Source: Cylindrotheca closterium (taxonomy: Eukaryota > Bacillariophyta > Bacillariophyceae > Bacillariales > Bacillariaceae). Taken from it: 64,000 nt of DNA. The notes under the pieces are model-generated. The model did no database searches and was not told the origin of the DNA. It was given only the letters and a program-made list of their open reading frames with translations. The stretch spans positions 124,001-188,000 of the forward strand of contig CAKOGP040001335.1 of the NCBI GenBank assembly GCA_933822405.4, read 5' to 3'. Position numbers and translations under genes: made by a program. Below, piece after piece: positions 37,401 through 48,318 of this stretch (its first letter is position 1; each line of letters opens with the position of its first letter).

Positions 37401-39977
37401 ATGACGGTGGTGAAGGTCGCAGTCAACAAACGCTTCAGGCGAAGCAAGCTGGGCTTAAAATTTTCTCAGCAGGATGAGTCTTCGCCGCTGATCATTAGTA
37501 AGATATCTGAAGGCGGTCTCTTCGATGAGACGCCTCTCGTAGAGGGATTGGTTGTTTTGAAAATCAATGATGAAGATGTTACCTGGATGAGTCCTAAGAA
37601 AGCTGACAGTATTCTTCACAAAACCAAAAAGGGAAGAATAACAGTGACCGCAGAAGGGTTTGTAGGAAAGATTGTTCGGCAAAGTATAGATGAGAAGATT
37701 GGAATTGTCCTTCACAAACCAAGGGATTCGAGTGATGACATCTTCATCTGGCAGATAAAGGGGCATAGCAAGTTTGCGGGTACAGACTTGAAGCCAGGAA
37801 TGAAGATCATCACAATTAATGGCTATCAATGTCCATCATCGCCTACGGAGGCGGTTAGACTCATGCAGCGAACGATAGGGAAGCTAAAAATTGTGGCTGT
37901 CGAGGTCAATAGACCAAAACCTCTGCTAACCTCCCCTATGCAGATCCGCGTCCAAGTAAACTCAATCAACGCAATAGGGTCAAGTCAAGACGATATATCA
38001 CATAGTACAAAGCGAGACGTCAAGGAAACAGTTTCTATTGTTCCGTCAAGCATAACGTCAGTTTCCGCCTTCTCCAATGAAAGCTCAAAAAACCGAATAC
38101 GCCAAAGGGTCAAAGCAGTGCTCAAGCCACTCGTGAAAGGCTCAAAATCAATGGAGACGGACGAAACGACACAGAGCAGTGCTGAGTCAAACGGGAAGCA
38201 GTCGCGTAGAAAGTCTCGCAAGAAGTCTAATGTGAGATTGTTTCAAAAGACAAAACCGAAACAAGAGATCAATATTGATTCTAATGGCGACATACCCGAT
38301 TTGGAAGACCCAGTCGGAGATGATGGGGATGAGGTTCCGAGCTCGAAAATTCTAGAACATCCTGCACGAGATGAAACTTATTCTGATGCTGTGCCTTTCT
38401 TCGATTACATCCCAATTCTTGAGTTCCAAAGTCACAAAGTAGGAGAACCTTGCAATAGAAACTCTCGCAAGAAGTCCAAGATAAGCGTCTTTCGAAAGAC
38501 AAAACCGAAACAAGGGGTCAATATTGTTTCATATGGAGACATTTCCGATTCAGAAGATACAGCAATAGATGAAAGGGATGGAGTTCAGAGTCCAGTCATG
38601 AAGGAACCAGCTAGAAGATTTCAGGATCATGCCAATGCAACGTCGTCCTCCGATTTTGTACCAAGTATCGGAGAAGAGCCGTTCGAAGAATTGATCTCTG
38701 CTACCAAGCAAGTAATTCATTATTTCACGGATAAGGTTACTATCAATGCTGATCCGGATTCCCCAGACAAGACGCCTTTTGAAGATCTTACGTTGTTGAC
38801 AGTTATGCCGGTTGCCGACGACGATTTGCAGACTAGTTTTAGTTTGCCTGTCACCGATGAAAATGCGCTAACTGAATTGTCTATCGTCGATGACAGCATA
38901 CAGACTAAATTGTCCATTGTCAATGACAACATAAAGACTAGCCTGTCCATCGTCGACGACAACGCAACTCTTTTTGGGGAAGATATTTCAGTGCCTCCTG
39001 ACTTTGTAGAAGAGGAGGAATTTCCGATTGATGAGGATGCCCCCCCAAAGAATCAACCGGTTCTGAAAAGCTCCAATGCATTTCCACCTACACATCCATT
39101 ACCTGTTGCATACGCTAAGCTTATTCCACCAAAGTATCCTAGGTTTGAGGCTGAATCAACGCGGAGCGCTAAGCTCATCCCACCCAAGTATTCTAAGATC
39201 GAGGTCCACTCAACGCGAAACGTGGAAGCAAAGCTCGTTGGTCCAGAAAATGATGGCCTTAAAGCGCCTTTCCCATTGAAACATGAGCATGGAATGGTGC
39301 AAGACATTGGAAGTTGGCGATTGCAAGAGTCTCAAGCCTCATGTCCAACTAGCGAAGAAGACGAAATAATAGAACAGATAGAAGGTGACTCGTATGACTT
39401 GGACGAGGATGCCAGTATGAAGCCTAAGCTCGATCCTCCCCTAGTTCAACAAAATGGTCAATCCGAGAAGCCGTCTACTCCATGTAGTGAAGGATTGGTG
39501 GATTCTCGAGGCCCTCAAATGAGCAGGCGAAGAGGCATCGACCCGTCTGAGGGCGGTATAAGGGAGAGTCCTGGCGTTAACGCGAAGAAACTAGAGCCTC
39601 CTGGTTTTAGAGCCGGCGTAAAAGAACCAAAGGGAAGAAGGCGAAGAGATCCTGAATCAAAATCTAGTTCTCAAGAATCAAAACAGAATCATGGGATGCG
39701 TCAAGACCAACCTGAAACTGTCAGGTTGCAGAAACAAGCTGCTCGTTCCGAAGATCCAAGGAACTATCGCCGTTCCCTGCTCGAACAACCGAAAATTGCC
39801 AGGCTGCAGAAGCCGCCGGTTCGTCGAAGCTCAAACACGGGCTGTAGTTTCTTTCCGGAGGAAACTTTTATCCCGCAAGAAGTGTTCGATGAAATGCAAT
39901 CTGATTTCAACTCGTTTTGGGATAGACAAAAGAATTACGTTGAAAGTTCCTGGGCATCACTAGTTGGGGTAATGTGA
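37401..39977 (+). CDS. Protein with tandem N-terminal PDZ-like domains and long disordered tail
   Basis: 858 aa, one exon, ATG at 37401. The first 85 residues form a PDZ-like domain (KLGLKF, IISKISEGGLFDETPLVEGLVVLKIND). A second follows (about 88-175: IGIVLHKP, GTDLKPGMKIITINGYQC). The rest is disordered, with a duplicated unit: SRRKSRKKSNVRLFQKTKPKQ recurs as NSRKKSKISVFRKTKPKQ about 90 residues later. Short repeated stretches (TELSIVDDSIQTKLSIVNDN) and a doubled KLIPPKY follow. No signal peptide or membrane segment, so it is likely cytosolic. Its PDZ domains could bind tails of the membrane proteins in this window, but that is only a guess. Confidence 0.65.
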   Translation: MTVVKVAVNKRFRRSKLGLKFSQQDESSPLIISKISEGGLFDETPLVEGLVVLKINDEDVTWMSPKKADSILHKTKKGRITVTAEGFVGKIVRQSIDEKIGIVLHKPRDSSDDIFIWQIKGHSKFAGTDLKPGMKIITINGYQCPSSPTEAVRLMQRTIGKLKIVAVEVNRPKPLLTSPMQIRVQVNSINAIGSSQDDISHSTKRDVKETVSIVPSSITSVSAFSNESSKNRIRQRVKAVLKPLVKGSKSMETDETTQSSAESNGKQSRRKSRKKSNVRLFQKTKPKQEINIDSNGDIPDLEDPVGDDGDEVPSSKILEHPARDETYSDAVPFFDYIPILEFQSHKVGEPCNRNSRKKSKISVFRKTKPKQGVNIVSYGDISDSEDTAIDERDGVQSPVMKEPARRFQDHANATSSSDFVPSIGEEPFEELISATKQVIHYFTDKVTINADPDSPDKTPFEDLTLLTVMPVADDDLQTSFSLPVTDENALTELSIVDDSIQTKLSIVNDNIKTSLSIVDDNATLFGEDISVPPDFVEEEEFPIDEDAPPKNQPVLKSSNAFPPTHPLPVAYAKLIPPKYPRFEAESTRSAKLIPPKYSKIEVHSTRNVEAKLVGPENDGLKAPFPLKHEHGMVQDIGSWRLQESQASCPTSEEDEIIEQIEGDSYDLDEDASMKPKLDPPLVQQNGQSEKPSTPCSEGLVDSRGPQMSRRRGIDPSEGGIRESPGVNAKKLEPPGFRAGVKEPKGRRRRDPESKSSSQESKQNHGMRQDQPETVRLQKQAARSEDPRNYRRSLLEQPKIARLQKPPVRRSSNTGCSFFPEETFIPQEVFDEMQSDFNSFWDRQKNYVESSWASLVGVM

Positions 39978-40090
39978 TGATCATCAGGCAAAAACTGCTG
40001 AAATTCAGGAGTATCGGTATCGGTGGGCATTCGTGGCCCACATCGGTGCGCAATGGTTAATCGCTTAACTAAAGAAAGACTCCGGACACA

Positions 40091-40278
40091 CACGGCTCAT
40101 CTTGGAGCCGTTCCATCAATATTGTTTGATGTATCGTATTCCTTGGGATTGGAGGATATACATAGCGGGGCACAAAAGGACATTCACGGCTAATCGTGGA
40201 GCCGTTCCATCAATATTGTTTGATAACATCATTTCCCTTGAGGACTGGGGCATACACATAGAGGGGCGCAAACGGGCA
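40091..40278. repeat. Two-copy tandem repeat, 94-bp unit
   Basis: Each unit begins CACGGCT, shares GGAGCCGTTCCATCAATATT and ends with CATA..GGGGC.CAAA. The first half of each copy can form a small hairpin (CGGCTC...GAGCCG in copy 1). Confidence 0.75.
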
Positions 40279-40384
40279 AAGGGGCATACATAGAAACAGG
40301 AAATGATGAACATAGACTTTTATTTTAGAGACTAACAATTGTTACTGACAATTTTTGTCACACTCCATGATATGAGCGACTTGA

Positions 40385-40543
40385 ATTCGATTTCAAAGGC
40401 AGGCAGAACATAGATATTTACTTTCAAATTCTACCAATCACAATAGGAAGGTGCAAAGCAACGTTCATTCGATTTCAAACGGCAAAACATAGACGTTTAC
40501 TTTAAATTAAATTTCTATCAAGCAATCTAAATAGGAAGGTGCG
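40385..40543. repeat. Two-copy tandem repeat, about 80-bp unit
   Basis: Both copies begin ATTCGATTTCAAA and end ATAGGAAGGTGC, with ACATAGA.. TTTACTTT between. The second copy ends just before the stop codon of the WW-domain gene. Confidence 0.65.
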
Positions 40544-40547
40544 ATTC

Positions 40548-43500
40548 TCAAATAAGTATTGATGACCCCGCCGTGTCCATACTTGGACGGGTATGAAGAG
40601 TTCCAGATGCCAGTGGATTCTCCCACACAATCTTGCTCCTATCAAGTGTGAAAAAATAGTAGCTACCGCTATTTGGATCCAGCGCCTTCGCCCATCCAAC
40701 ATTGAACAACTCCTCATCTGAAGGGACAATTTCCGTGGAATCCTCCGAGTCAGTTGGGACAACCTCCTCCGACCGAGCTTCTTTTGTGACAGTAGTCAAT
40801 AAAGACTTTGTCTGAATATGGACTGGTCGCGTTGGTTCAGAAAGATGCTGACCCAACAAGCTACTCTGGTGCGTGTATAATGACTTGCCGTCACCAACAT
40901 TTGTCGAGTCTAGGGAGTACTCCATCGACAGGGCAGAAACAGCAGAGTTATTTCGAAGAACTTCTGGGTGGTTCTTTCTACCAGGAGTCAGTGGTAGGTC
41001 CATTTGCTGCTTTCCGTAAAGTTGATGTAACGGATAGTAATTCTCTCTGTCAGTGGGATGTTGGTCCCTTTCGCCACTTGAAGGTGGATCTCTACCGCTT
41101 GTTTCTTCATGTTCCTGCGTTGTGTCTTGTCTCATCTCGAATTCTGGTACCATTACCCTGTCAACAATTGGTGTTGGTGCCTTCTGTTGCTCATAAACTG
41201 GCATTGTTGGCTTAAATATCTTCAACATCTTCTCCCCAGGCACTTTATCTACCTGCTGCTCGACAACAGTTCGTTCTACCACTCGAGCTGAATCCGACAT
41301 GTCCCCGGATTGATCTTCAAAGACGATAGAATAGGAAGCTGCTGACTCTGCTCCAGATGAGGCAGTAAGGACAATAGGAGGCCTTTCATGGGCAGCACTT
41401 GGTGTCTGAATTGGGTGACCCTACGATGCAAGGTTGGATTAATAAAATGAACAAATGAGCAAAATCGGATTGGAATGAATGAAAAATTGAACGCGAGTGC
41501 TCTGTACTTACCATATCATCAAACCAATCATCATCGGAGACAAGCTGTGGACCAGCGTTTTCCGCGTTGTCATTTGCTTTCCCTTGGTCATTCAGAGCTT
41601 CCTCGTTGTCATTGGCCTTCTCTTGGTCATTCAGAGCTTGCATTAATTCTTGTTGAATTGACGAAAGGTTTGTTTGTTTGTCTGTTGCATCCGTGTTATG
41701 GGATAGTTGACGGTGCATTTGTACGGGAGCAATTGAAACAGCATTTCCAGTTGGGGAATCCATGAGGATCTCGTCAAGTGATTTCTTCGTTGCGTTTGCT
41801 ATGCCACCAATAACCATGAGATCAAGCTCATCGTTGAAACTGGTATATTCCGAAGGAGTCTCGTCTTCCGTTTTTTCTTGAACTGAGTCATCCTCCGACA
41901 AAAGTGCATCAACTTGTTGCCTTGAGTCAGCTTCGAGCGAATCTATGACACACTTTTCATCCCTAGGCTCTTCAACAACAACCTTTGGCGAAGGTGATTG
42001 CTTCTTTCTGGGAGTAGGAGGTCTCCCCGCGATTTTTGCGGTGGCAGTTGCGCTGCGACCGGCTGAGCGGGCGGAACGAATGCTCGAACTATCTGGTAGG
42101 ATAGACAAGTTCGCAGTATTTGAGGAGATCGTGACCTCGTTAGCAAGGAACCCACCAGCCATGTTATCACTGCAACCCAACATGGCGCTGAACAACATGG
42201 TAGGAGTGACAATTCTTGGGTTTGGCTGTGATGTCCATTCTCTTCGCTTTGCGTCCCAAGATTTGTTCAAGACGTTCAGTAAGAGGTTCCGTGTCATATT
42301 CGTGGTGTAAGGAGGAGCGAAGTTAGGAGCAAAATAATTGGTTGGAATGCCCTTACGGAAGAGGTAAATCCCATGGGGTTGGGAAACCTCTTCTGGTGTT
42401 GATGAGTCGTTTGCATAAGCAAGTTGAGGATCCAAGAATTGCGGTCCCTTTTCGCGCCATGCGTCAATAACCCTCTCCGCGTGGGCAAAATATTTGTTCA
42501 TGTGCTTGACAGTCTTCCAGCGAACCTCTTTCGCAAGAGTGATGGAAAATGGTCGCTTTCCCCAGACAGCCCCCTTGTCTTGAAAGTATTCGAACAATTG
42601 ATTGTGCATGAATTCCAGGCACCAGTTGGACCATTGGTCAGGTGGGAAATCTTCGTTTCTCTCTGTTCCGAAACGGACCACAATATTTGGAGGAGAAACA
42701 CCCTCAACACTCAATGCCTCAGGTATAATTGACATATGCGGGATGAAGATATCCCCGCTGGCCAAAACTGCTATGATATGGTCAATAGCTTCGGCAGACT
42801 CGGCATCAATTTGAATGATGGGAATGTGGACAACATCAGGAGCCGCCACCTTGTGGGAAGCTGCACCCGATGCGCTTGAAATTGATCTTTCTTCTCCAGC
42901 TGTAGAAACCATAGGAGAGCCACCAGGCTCTCCACCTCCAGCTCTCCAGCCATTGCTGTCAGTACTGGATACATAGTTGTACTCCCGATCTTGCAACTCG
43001 TTGAAATCAAAAGCAGTCTGCCTTGTAATGGTGCCTTCATTACCGACACTAGAACGTCTGCTCAGACACAGTCCAATGGTGATACTATGCTCGCCTTGGA
43101 TTGGTTCTGGAAGAGTGTCTTCGATTTGTGCTCTGTTTTGTGACATGGTGCTGTTGGGAGGGAAAAGACTTGCTCGTGTTTCGGCAATGTTTGGAAGCGG
43201 ATCAGCATCTCCTGTCAGCGCATGCGCAATGCTGCCAAAGATACTAGGTTGTCCAACTCCTCCTGGGATTCCAACAATCTTGGAGGAATCTCCATTCACA
43301 CTTCTCTTGTTGGCTTTCAGTTGTGCCTTCATGAGTCTTCGTTCACGCTCGGCCATGTCGGCAGGGCGCATCGTATTTGGGTTATTGGTAACTTCGTTCA
43401 CTAAAGCTTTGGCAAACATCACGGAAGCGCGTTTGGGTTGTGATTGTGGTCCAAGCGTTGGGCTTTCATCTCGCTCTTCAACGTTCTTGGCAAAGCCTTG

Positions 43501-43659
43501 GTATTCACTCTCGTCGAAAAGCTTTTCGTCTAGGACTGCTCTGTTCTCTCCCTTGGGTGAAAGCTCAGTATTCGAGAGGTCACCGCATGGGTTTAGACTC
43601 TCGAGGATAGAAGACCCCGGGAATCCGGCATCATCAAAGGTGGAATTCGCGTTCCCCAT
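40548..43659 (-). CDS. Putatively N-myristoylated protein with C-terminal WW domain
   Basis: Exons 43659-41512 and 41420-40548, intron 41511-41421 (GTAAGT...CGTAG, phase 0); 1006 aa. The N-terminus is MGNANS, a good N-myristoylation signal (Gly2, Ser6). Residues about 60-270 are disordered. A folded middle (about 275-480) includes VVHIPIIQIDAESAEAIDHII and SITLAKEVRWKTVKHMNKYFAHAE; I do not recognise it. Acidic, Ser-rich sequence follows, with a short repeat (ALNDQEKANDNEEALNDQGK). A WW domain lies near the end (VGWAKALDPNSGSYYFFTLD...WENP), with two Trp and the central aromatic block intact. WW domains bind Pro-rich ligands. The exon join is supported by consensus splice sites, phase and uninterrupted frame. 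Confidence 0.7.
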
Positions 43660-43945
43660 TGTACCTTTTCTTCAATGATTATTATCTTGCTTGGTGATTG
43701 CAACAAATATTTCAGCGATTTTGCAATATTGAGCGATTTTAATGAGTTAACGGCCATTAAACGTTTGTTGCGATCAAGTCGAATGGGTCGACCCCTAGTG
43801 GTCGCGTCATAATGAATATTCGAATAAATGAGTCGACTTTATGGTAACTAAAACATACTTGACATGTAACAACGTCAAACAGCCGCAGTCAGAAGTCACC
43901 ACATACATAACACAAGTTTAGCACCTTTTACAGTACATCCCGCAA

Positions 43946-44815
43946 ATGACACCAACTACAACCAAGAACTCCATATGGTCGGATCTGCCTCGTCGGATAG
44001 CGACAATCTGTATTGGTTTTCCCATAATCTGGAAGATTCTGTCCAATGAAAAGCTCGCCTTAATCTTCTTTGTCTGTGTCCACGGTCTTGTTGGATGGGA
44101 GTTCAGCTTTCTGGAACCAAAGCAGGACAAGCCAGAGACACTTCCAACCATGAACTCAAAGCTTTCATTTTGTATAATGTCATTGAGTGTTGCAATGGTG
44201 CCTGTCGACTCTCTCTTTCAAATGGTGCTTTGTGCCACTGTTGGGGTGCTCACATGGTTGGAACGTCGCCATTGGATACTGGGACTTGTGCTCATCACCA
44301 TTCCATTCCGCACTTGGTATTCTATTTCACAAGATTTTGCAAGTACGATATCAATATTATTGGTGGTGTGGAACTGCGACTCTGGAGCCTTGCTTGTTGG
44401 TCGACTGGCCTCCAAGATTGGTATGCCGAGAATTCCAGTCCCTCGGTGGATTCACAAGATATCACCAGCCAAATCTATGGAGGGTTTCATTGGTGGCCTT
44501 GCAGGTGGAACGTGGACTGCTGTTTCTTGGATTCCACGTCTAGTTTCCTGGTTTGAAATTGACACCAATGAATCATTTGATGTTTTGTGGAGTACGAGTC
44601 TGTCGCAACGATTTGCACTTGGTTTGGCAATGTCACTCATGGCCATATTCGGAGACTTGGTCGAATCTTCCATCAAGCGACAATCACAGAGAAAAGATTC
44701 TGGTTCCATCCTTCCTGGTCACGGAGGAATACTCGATCGATTTGATTCATCTCTGTTTGCGGTGTTACTGTATTCATTTCTGATGGACATGGTCCAATCA
44801 TCATCCAAAGATTGA
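43946..44815 (+). CDS. cdsA: Phosphatidate cytidylyltransferase (CDP-diacylglycerol synthase)
   Basis: 289 aa, one exon, ATG at 43946. It makes CDP-diacylglycerol from phosphatidic acid and CTP, the branch point to phosphatidylglycerol, cardiolipin and phosphatidylinositol. The family signature is complete near the C-terminus: SSIKRQSQRKDSG, then PGHGGILDRFD. Several hydrophobic helices precede it, as expected for a polytopic membrane enzyme. Length and layout are like bacterial and organellar CdsA. The N-terminus (MTPTTTKNSIWSDLPRR) has no clear signal or plastid peptide, so its membrane cannot be told. Confidence 0.9.
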   Translation: MTPTTTKNSIWSDLPRRIATICIGFPIIWKILSNEKLALIFFVCVHGLVGWEFSFLEPKQDKPETLPTMNSKLSFCIMSLSVAMVPVDSLFQMVLCATVGVLTWLERRHWILGLVLITIPFRTWYSISQDFASTISILLVVWNCDSGALLVGRLASKIGMPRIPVPRWIHKISPAKSMEGFIGGLAGGTWTAVSWIPRLVSWFEIDTNESFDVLWSTSLSQRFALGLAMSLMAIFGDLVESSIKRQSQRKDSGSILPGHGGILDRFDSSLFAVLLYSFLMDMVQSSSKD

Positions 44816-45114
44816 AAGTCATCTATTTTATAACTCAAGAGACATCACATATTGATGTATGCTTCTTTTCAGAAGCATCCATGTTGCACTGACTCATCTA
44901 TGACTTGGTCGACTTATCCTTTTGCAACGGGCACCGTAGCTTGTGCGATTGACCGAGCGCTTTGGAGGCGGCACGAGACTAGGCAAATGATAGCAACCAC
45001 CACCATACCAGGAATCATGTTGTCAAATATGAAAATGCTTAATACAGTTTTGAATTTACACTATAGATTCGCCTAAAAATTCAGTGTGCATCCCAAACGT
45101 TATTCATTGTTTCT

Positions 45115-45510
45115 TCAATCGGTGTGAGGAAGGCAGGGGATTTCTAGTGCCGTGTCCTTGTCGATATGAACTACATCGTTGATTCCAAGTCCAGCAACTG
45201 GTGATCCATGCTCCTCAAGGTGAACTTCTTTGTCAGCATAGACATCAAAGGTCCTCTGTGATAGCTTTTTCTTGTGTGAGTTCTTGGGGGACATGTTAGC
45301 ATTTCTAGTTGCCTCTACACGTTCATGTTCGACTGCTGCTTTCATGAGAGGGTCTCCATGTCCTAGACAAACCTCTCCATAGGACGGTACGACTTGACTG
45401 GCGTGAGCGTATCCCTTGGAAAGCCTCGTGAATTGACGATCTTCACGCGTGGGAGTGCCGTTCACACTCACTCCTCGCTCTTCGCGTCTCTCTTGCATGT
45501 TGGAATTCAT
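45115..45510 (-). CDS. Small protein of unknown function, duplicated (copy A)
   Basis: 131 aa, one exon. The ATG at 45510 opens the frame. In copy B that codon is ACG, and both copies share MQER four codons later, so translation may start at 45498. The conserved body is FTRLSKGYAHASQVVPSYGE, LGHGDPLMKA, RTFDVYADKEVHL, HGSPVAGLGINDVVH and IPCLP. It is soluble with no signal peptide and basic near the N-terminus. The family is not recognised. Conservation of the frame in both copies of a diverged duplication argues that the protein is real. Confidence 0.6.
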   Translation of the reverse strand: MNSNMQERREERGVSVNGTPTREDRQFTRLSKGYAHASQVVPSYGEVCLGHGDPLMKAAVEHERVEATRNANMSPKNSHKKKLSQRTFDVYADKEVHLEEHGSPVAGLGINDVVHIDKDTALEIPCLPHTD

Positions 45511-45970
45511 TGTGTTTTAATATGTTGTGGGCAGTAAGCAGTAAAATTTAAAGTTTCTGGTTTGTTTTGGTTTTGATGTTTTTTGTGAGTGATTGATGAT
45601 GATTCCTTGGTGCGATGTTTCTGGTCGAAAACAAGTTGGTTCGTGATTTTTAGGGTTGTGGGACCGAAAAATGTGTTGCATATTTCCATCGAGGTACATA
45701 GAATTGCATTCATTCGTAAGAGTAATAATAGTATCCTTCTGACCTGAAAGGCGTTGATAACTTAAACCTCCGCAGTCTTGGAATCAACATCACAGTAGCG
45801 GTCTTCGATATAATGAGAAATCCTCTCTGAATCGACATTGTTGAAGCGGCTTTGAGTATACCAACCTACTCTTGCGATACGAATAATCCATTGCAAGATA
45901 CTCTTGTGTGTCTTTTTTACTTTAGTCGCACAGAAATATTTTGTCACCCATCATTCATTCATTCATTTGC
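45511..45970. other. Duplicated intergenic sequence
   Basis: 460 bp, the upstream flank of the copy A small gene and 3' flank of the FG-GAP relic. It matches 47749-48318 in patches. No gene is seen. Confidence 0.45.
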
Positions 45971-46160
45971 CTAGATCTGTCAGTAGACGTTGAGTTGTCC
46001 GATGTTTTGCACGTTGCTGACAGCACTGCCCACAGCCAGGCACCTCATCATGGCCACATAGAATCCGAATGTGGACCCACTGCTGCCCGCCAGAGGATTA
46101 GCTTCCCAGTCATTCGTGGCCAATTGTAGTGGTAACAAATCCACTTGATAACCACGCGGA
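45971..46160 (-). pseudogene. Relic 3' end of an FG-GAP beta-propeller gene
   Basis: The minus strand reads STFGFYVAMMRCLAVGSAVS against STFGFSVAMTRYLAVGSAAS in the intact gene at 48319-50778. The CGA of the last Arg has become TGA, and similarity stops after about 190 bp. It was carried by the segmental duplication. Confidence 0.75.
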
Positions 46161-47064
46161 GAGTGAAATCGCGGAAGTCTGATTGATTTGTCTGCCGTCT
46201 GTCTGTCTGCGCTGGTGATGCGAATTACAAAAGCGTGTCTTCCCCTTGTCTGCCGCCTGTCCGATACGTCTCAAATCCTGCACCACTTGGTCATGAGTAA
46301 ACTACAGTAATGATTTTGTTTCAGCGCTATAACTGCAAAGACAAAAGGACTACGCGCCATCAACTCTTCAATGCAATAGGATTCCTCCCCATGGCTGCCA
46401 GAAGCAGTAACAATGTTACAGAGACCAGGCACAAAAAAGGCCCATGAAAGAAATACCAATCGTGTTAGTACATACCTAATGATGATAAATTTCAGACGTG
46501 ACGCCGTAAATCATGAGCGACATCATTGGTGGTCCTACTCACTTCACTCGCAAGAGTGGTATTGGCAAGGCAGGTATATAAAGTTACTGATGTAGCAAAC
46601 CTGGCAAACATCGGTCACTGTATCCAAAATGCGCTTTCTAGGGACGAATAGTGTGACGACTCTTTTGATCAATTTCATGGGGGTGGGGGCATGGCATTAT
46701 TGTTGTGGATTGAAATGAAATGCAAATGATGATCATTCTAGCACAATTATTTGTAGAGCTTACAGTAGCGAGTTGTACCAATCTGTTACTAGAGGTTTGA
46801 AAACAATCACCCACTCATTACTCACTCAAGAATAATAGTCGAAAGAGTCAAATGGTGCATTTTTCGTCACAGGCAATATAAATAAAAACCTCAAACTTTT
46901 CCAACTTTCGAACCATTTTCGAGACAAATCCCAAAGCGACAACCGATCACATGCCGCAGCAACATCTTTTACACAGTGTTGATCTATTCATTTCTGTTTG
47001 TAAAGGTCTACTCATCATCGAAAGGTTGGGACGCCTCGGCGCTTATTCAAGAAATATGAAGAGG
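46161..47064. other. Intergenic region between duplication copies
   Basis: About 900 bp with no gene, RNA or repeat that I can support. Confidence 0.4.
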
Positions 47065-47340
47065 TGTCATACCATTGATGTAGCTATGCTTCGTTCCAAA
47101 AGCATCTATGGTGCGTAGGCTCATCTATGACTTGGTCGAATTATTCTTTTTCCAAGGGCACAGCAGTTTGCGCGATTGACGAGCCTCCAACCGCTTTGGA
47201 GGCGACAAAAGATTAGCTAAACGATAGCAATCACCGCAACAGCAGGTACCATATTGTTCTTTAAAAATATCGAGATACCTATTATACAGTTGTGAGTTTA
47301 CACTATAGATTTCGCCCAAACATCAATGACATCGCAAAAG

Positions 47341-47748
47341 TTACTCTTTGCTTTCTTCAATCATCGATTGATCAAATAGAGGAATGCACGGGATTGCTAG
47401 CGCCGTAGTGTCGTCGAAATGAACTACGTCACTGATTCCAACTCCACCAAGTGGGGATCCATGCTGCTTCAAGTGAACCTCTTTGTCAACATATACATCA
47501 AAGGTCCTCTCTGTTAGCTTCTTCGTGTGTGAGATCCTGGGAGTCATATTAGCATTTCCAGTTGCCTGCATACGTTCATATTCGAGTGTTGCTTTCATGA
47601 GAGGGTCTCCATGTCCTAGACGAAACTCTCCATAGGACGGTACGACTTGACTGGAATGGGTAAATCCCTTGGAAAGCCTCGTGAATAGACGATCTCTACG
47701 TTTTGGAGTGGCGTTCACATCCACTTCTTCTTCTAGTCTTTCTTGCAT
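47341..47748 (-). CDS. Small protein of unknown function, duplicated (copy B)
   Basis: 135 aa, one exon, ATG at 47748 (MQERLEEEVDVNATP). It shares FTRLSKGF, SQVVPSYGE, LGHGDPLMKA, RTFDVYVDKEVHL, HGSP..G.GI.DVVH and AIPC with copy A. The end is longer and differs (DQSMIEESKE). Differences are spread through the protein but spare the same blocks, suggesting selection. Function unknown. Confidence 0.6.
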   Translation of the reverse strand: MQERLEEEVDVNATPKRRDRLFTRLSKGFTHSSQVVPSYGEFRLGHGDPLMKATLEYERMQATGNANMTPRISHTKKLTERTFDVYVDKEVHLKQHGSPLGGVGISDVVHFDDTTALAIPCIPLFDQSMIEESKE

Positions 47749-48318
47749 GTTGGAATCCGTTGTCTTTTTTTGACAGCAAATTTAAAGTTTCTGAATTGCT
47801 TTATTGCTTCTGGTTTGTTTTTACTGTTTTTTATGATGTTTATCTGTGATTGAATTGATGCTTCGTTGGTGTGATGTTTACCAGCTGGTTCGTGATTTTT
47901 GGGTTCCGAAATTCGCGGGACAGAAAATGTCAGAGCACAATAAATTTGAATCCGTTCTTCGTACCAGGTACCTACCTCTACACGGTACTGTACTTTACCA
48001 GGTACCGTGGTATTTTAAAATACTGTACGAAGTAAAATTATCGCGTGAAAACAGTACACTGCTGTAGTTCCTACTGACTACTCGAACGATGATTCGAAAC
48101 TTAACCTCGGCAGTTTGGAATCGACATGACAGCTACATGTAGCAGTCTTTGATGGAATGAGAAATACTCTCCTAAAAAAAATCAACATTGCTGAAGCTTT
48201 GAGTGTATCAATCTACTACTTGTGAGTCCGAAAGTAATCAATTGCAAGATACTCTGTGTCTTTTTTACTTTAGTCGTACAGAATTATTTTATCAATCATC
48301 ATTCATTTGTTCATTTGC
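47749..48318. other. Duplicated intergenic sequence
   Basis: 570 bp. It matches 45511-45970 in patches. A GTAC-rich insertion (about 47966-48060) with GGTACC and TACTGTA motifs is absent from the other copy. Confidence 0.45.

Larger units (their letters stand above)
39978..40547. other. Intergenic region with two tandem duplications
   Basis: 570 bp, convergent 3' ends. Almost all of it is two separate two-copy tandem repeats (listed separately). No gene is seen. Confidence 0.55.
44850..46165. repeat. Segmental duplication, copy A
   Basis: Collinear with 47065-48500 (copy B). It covers the shared upstream stretch (CTCATCTATGACTTGGTCGA), the small gene at 45115-45510, its flank and a relic of the last 200 bp of the FG-GAP gene. 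Identity is patchy, with many small indels, so the duplication is not recent. Confidence 0.75.

Noticed and set aside
40091..40278. Possible CRISPR-like repeats
   Set aside because: Only two copies, long and imperfect units, no regular spacers, eukaryotic context.
46161..47064. Possible RNA gene in the quiet gap
   Set aside because: No tRNA boxes, clear hairpin or other RNA signal could be found by eye.
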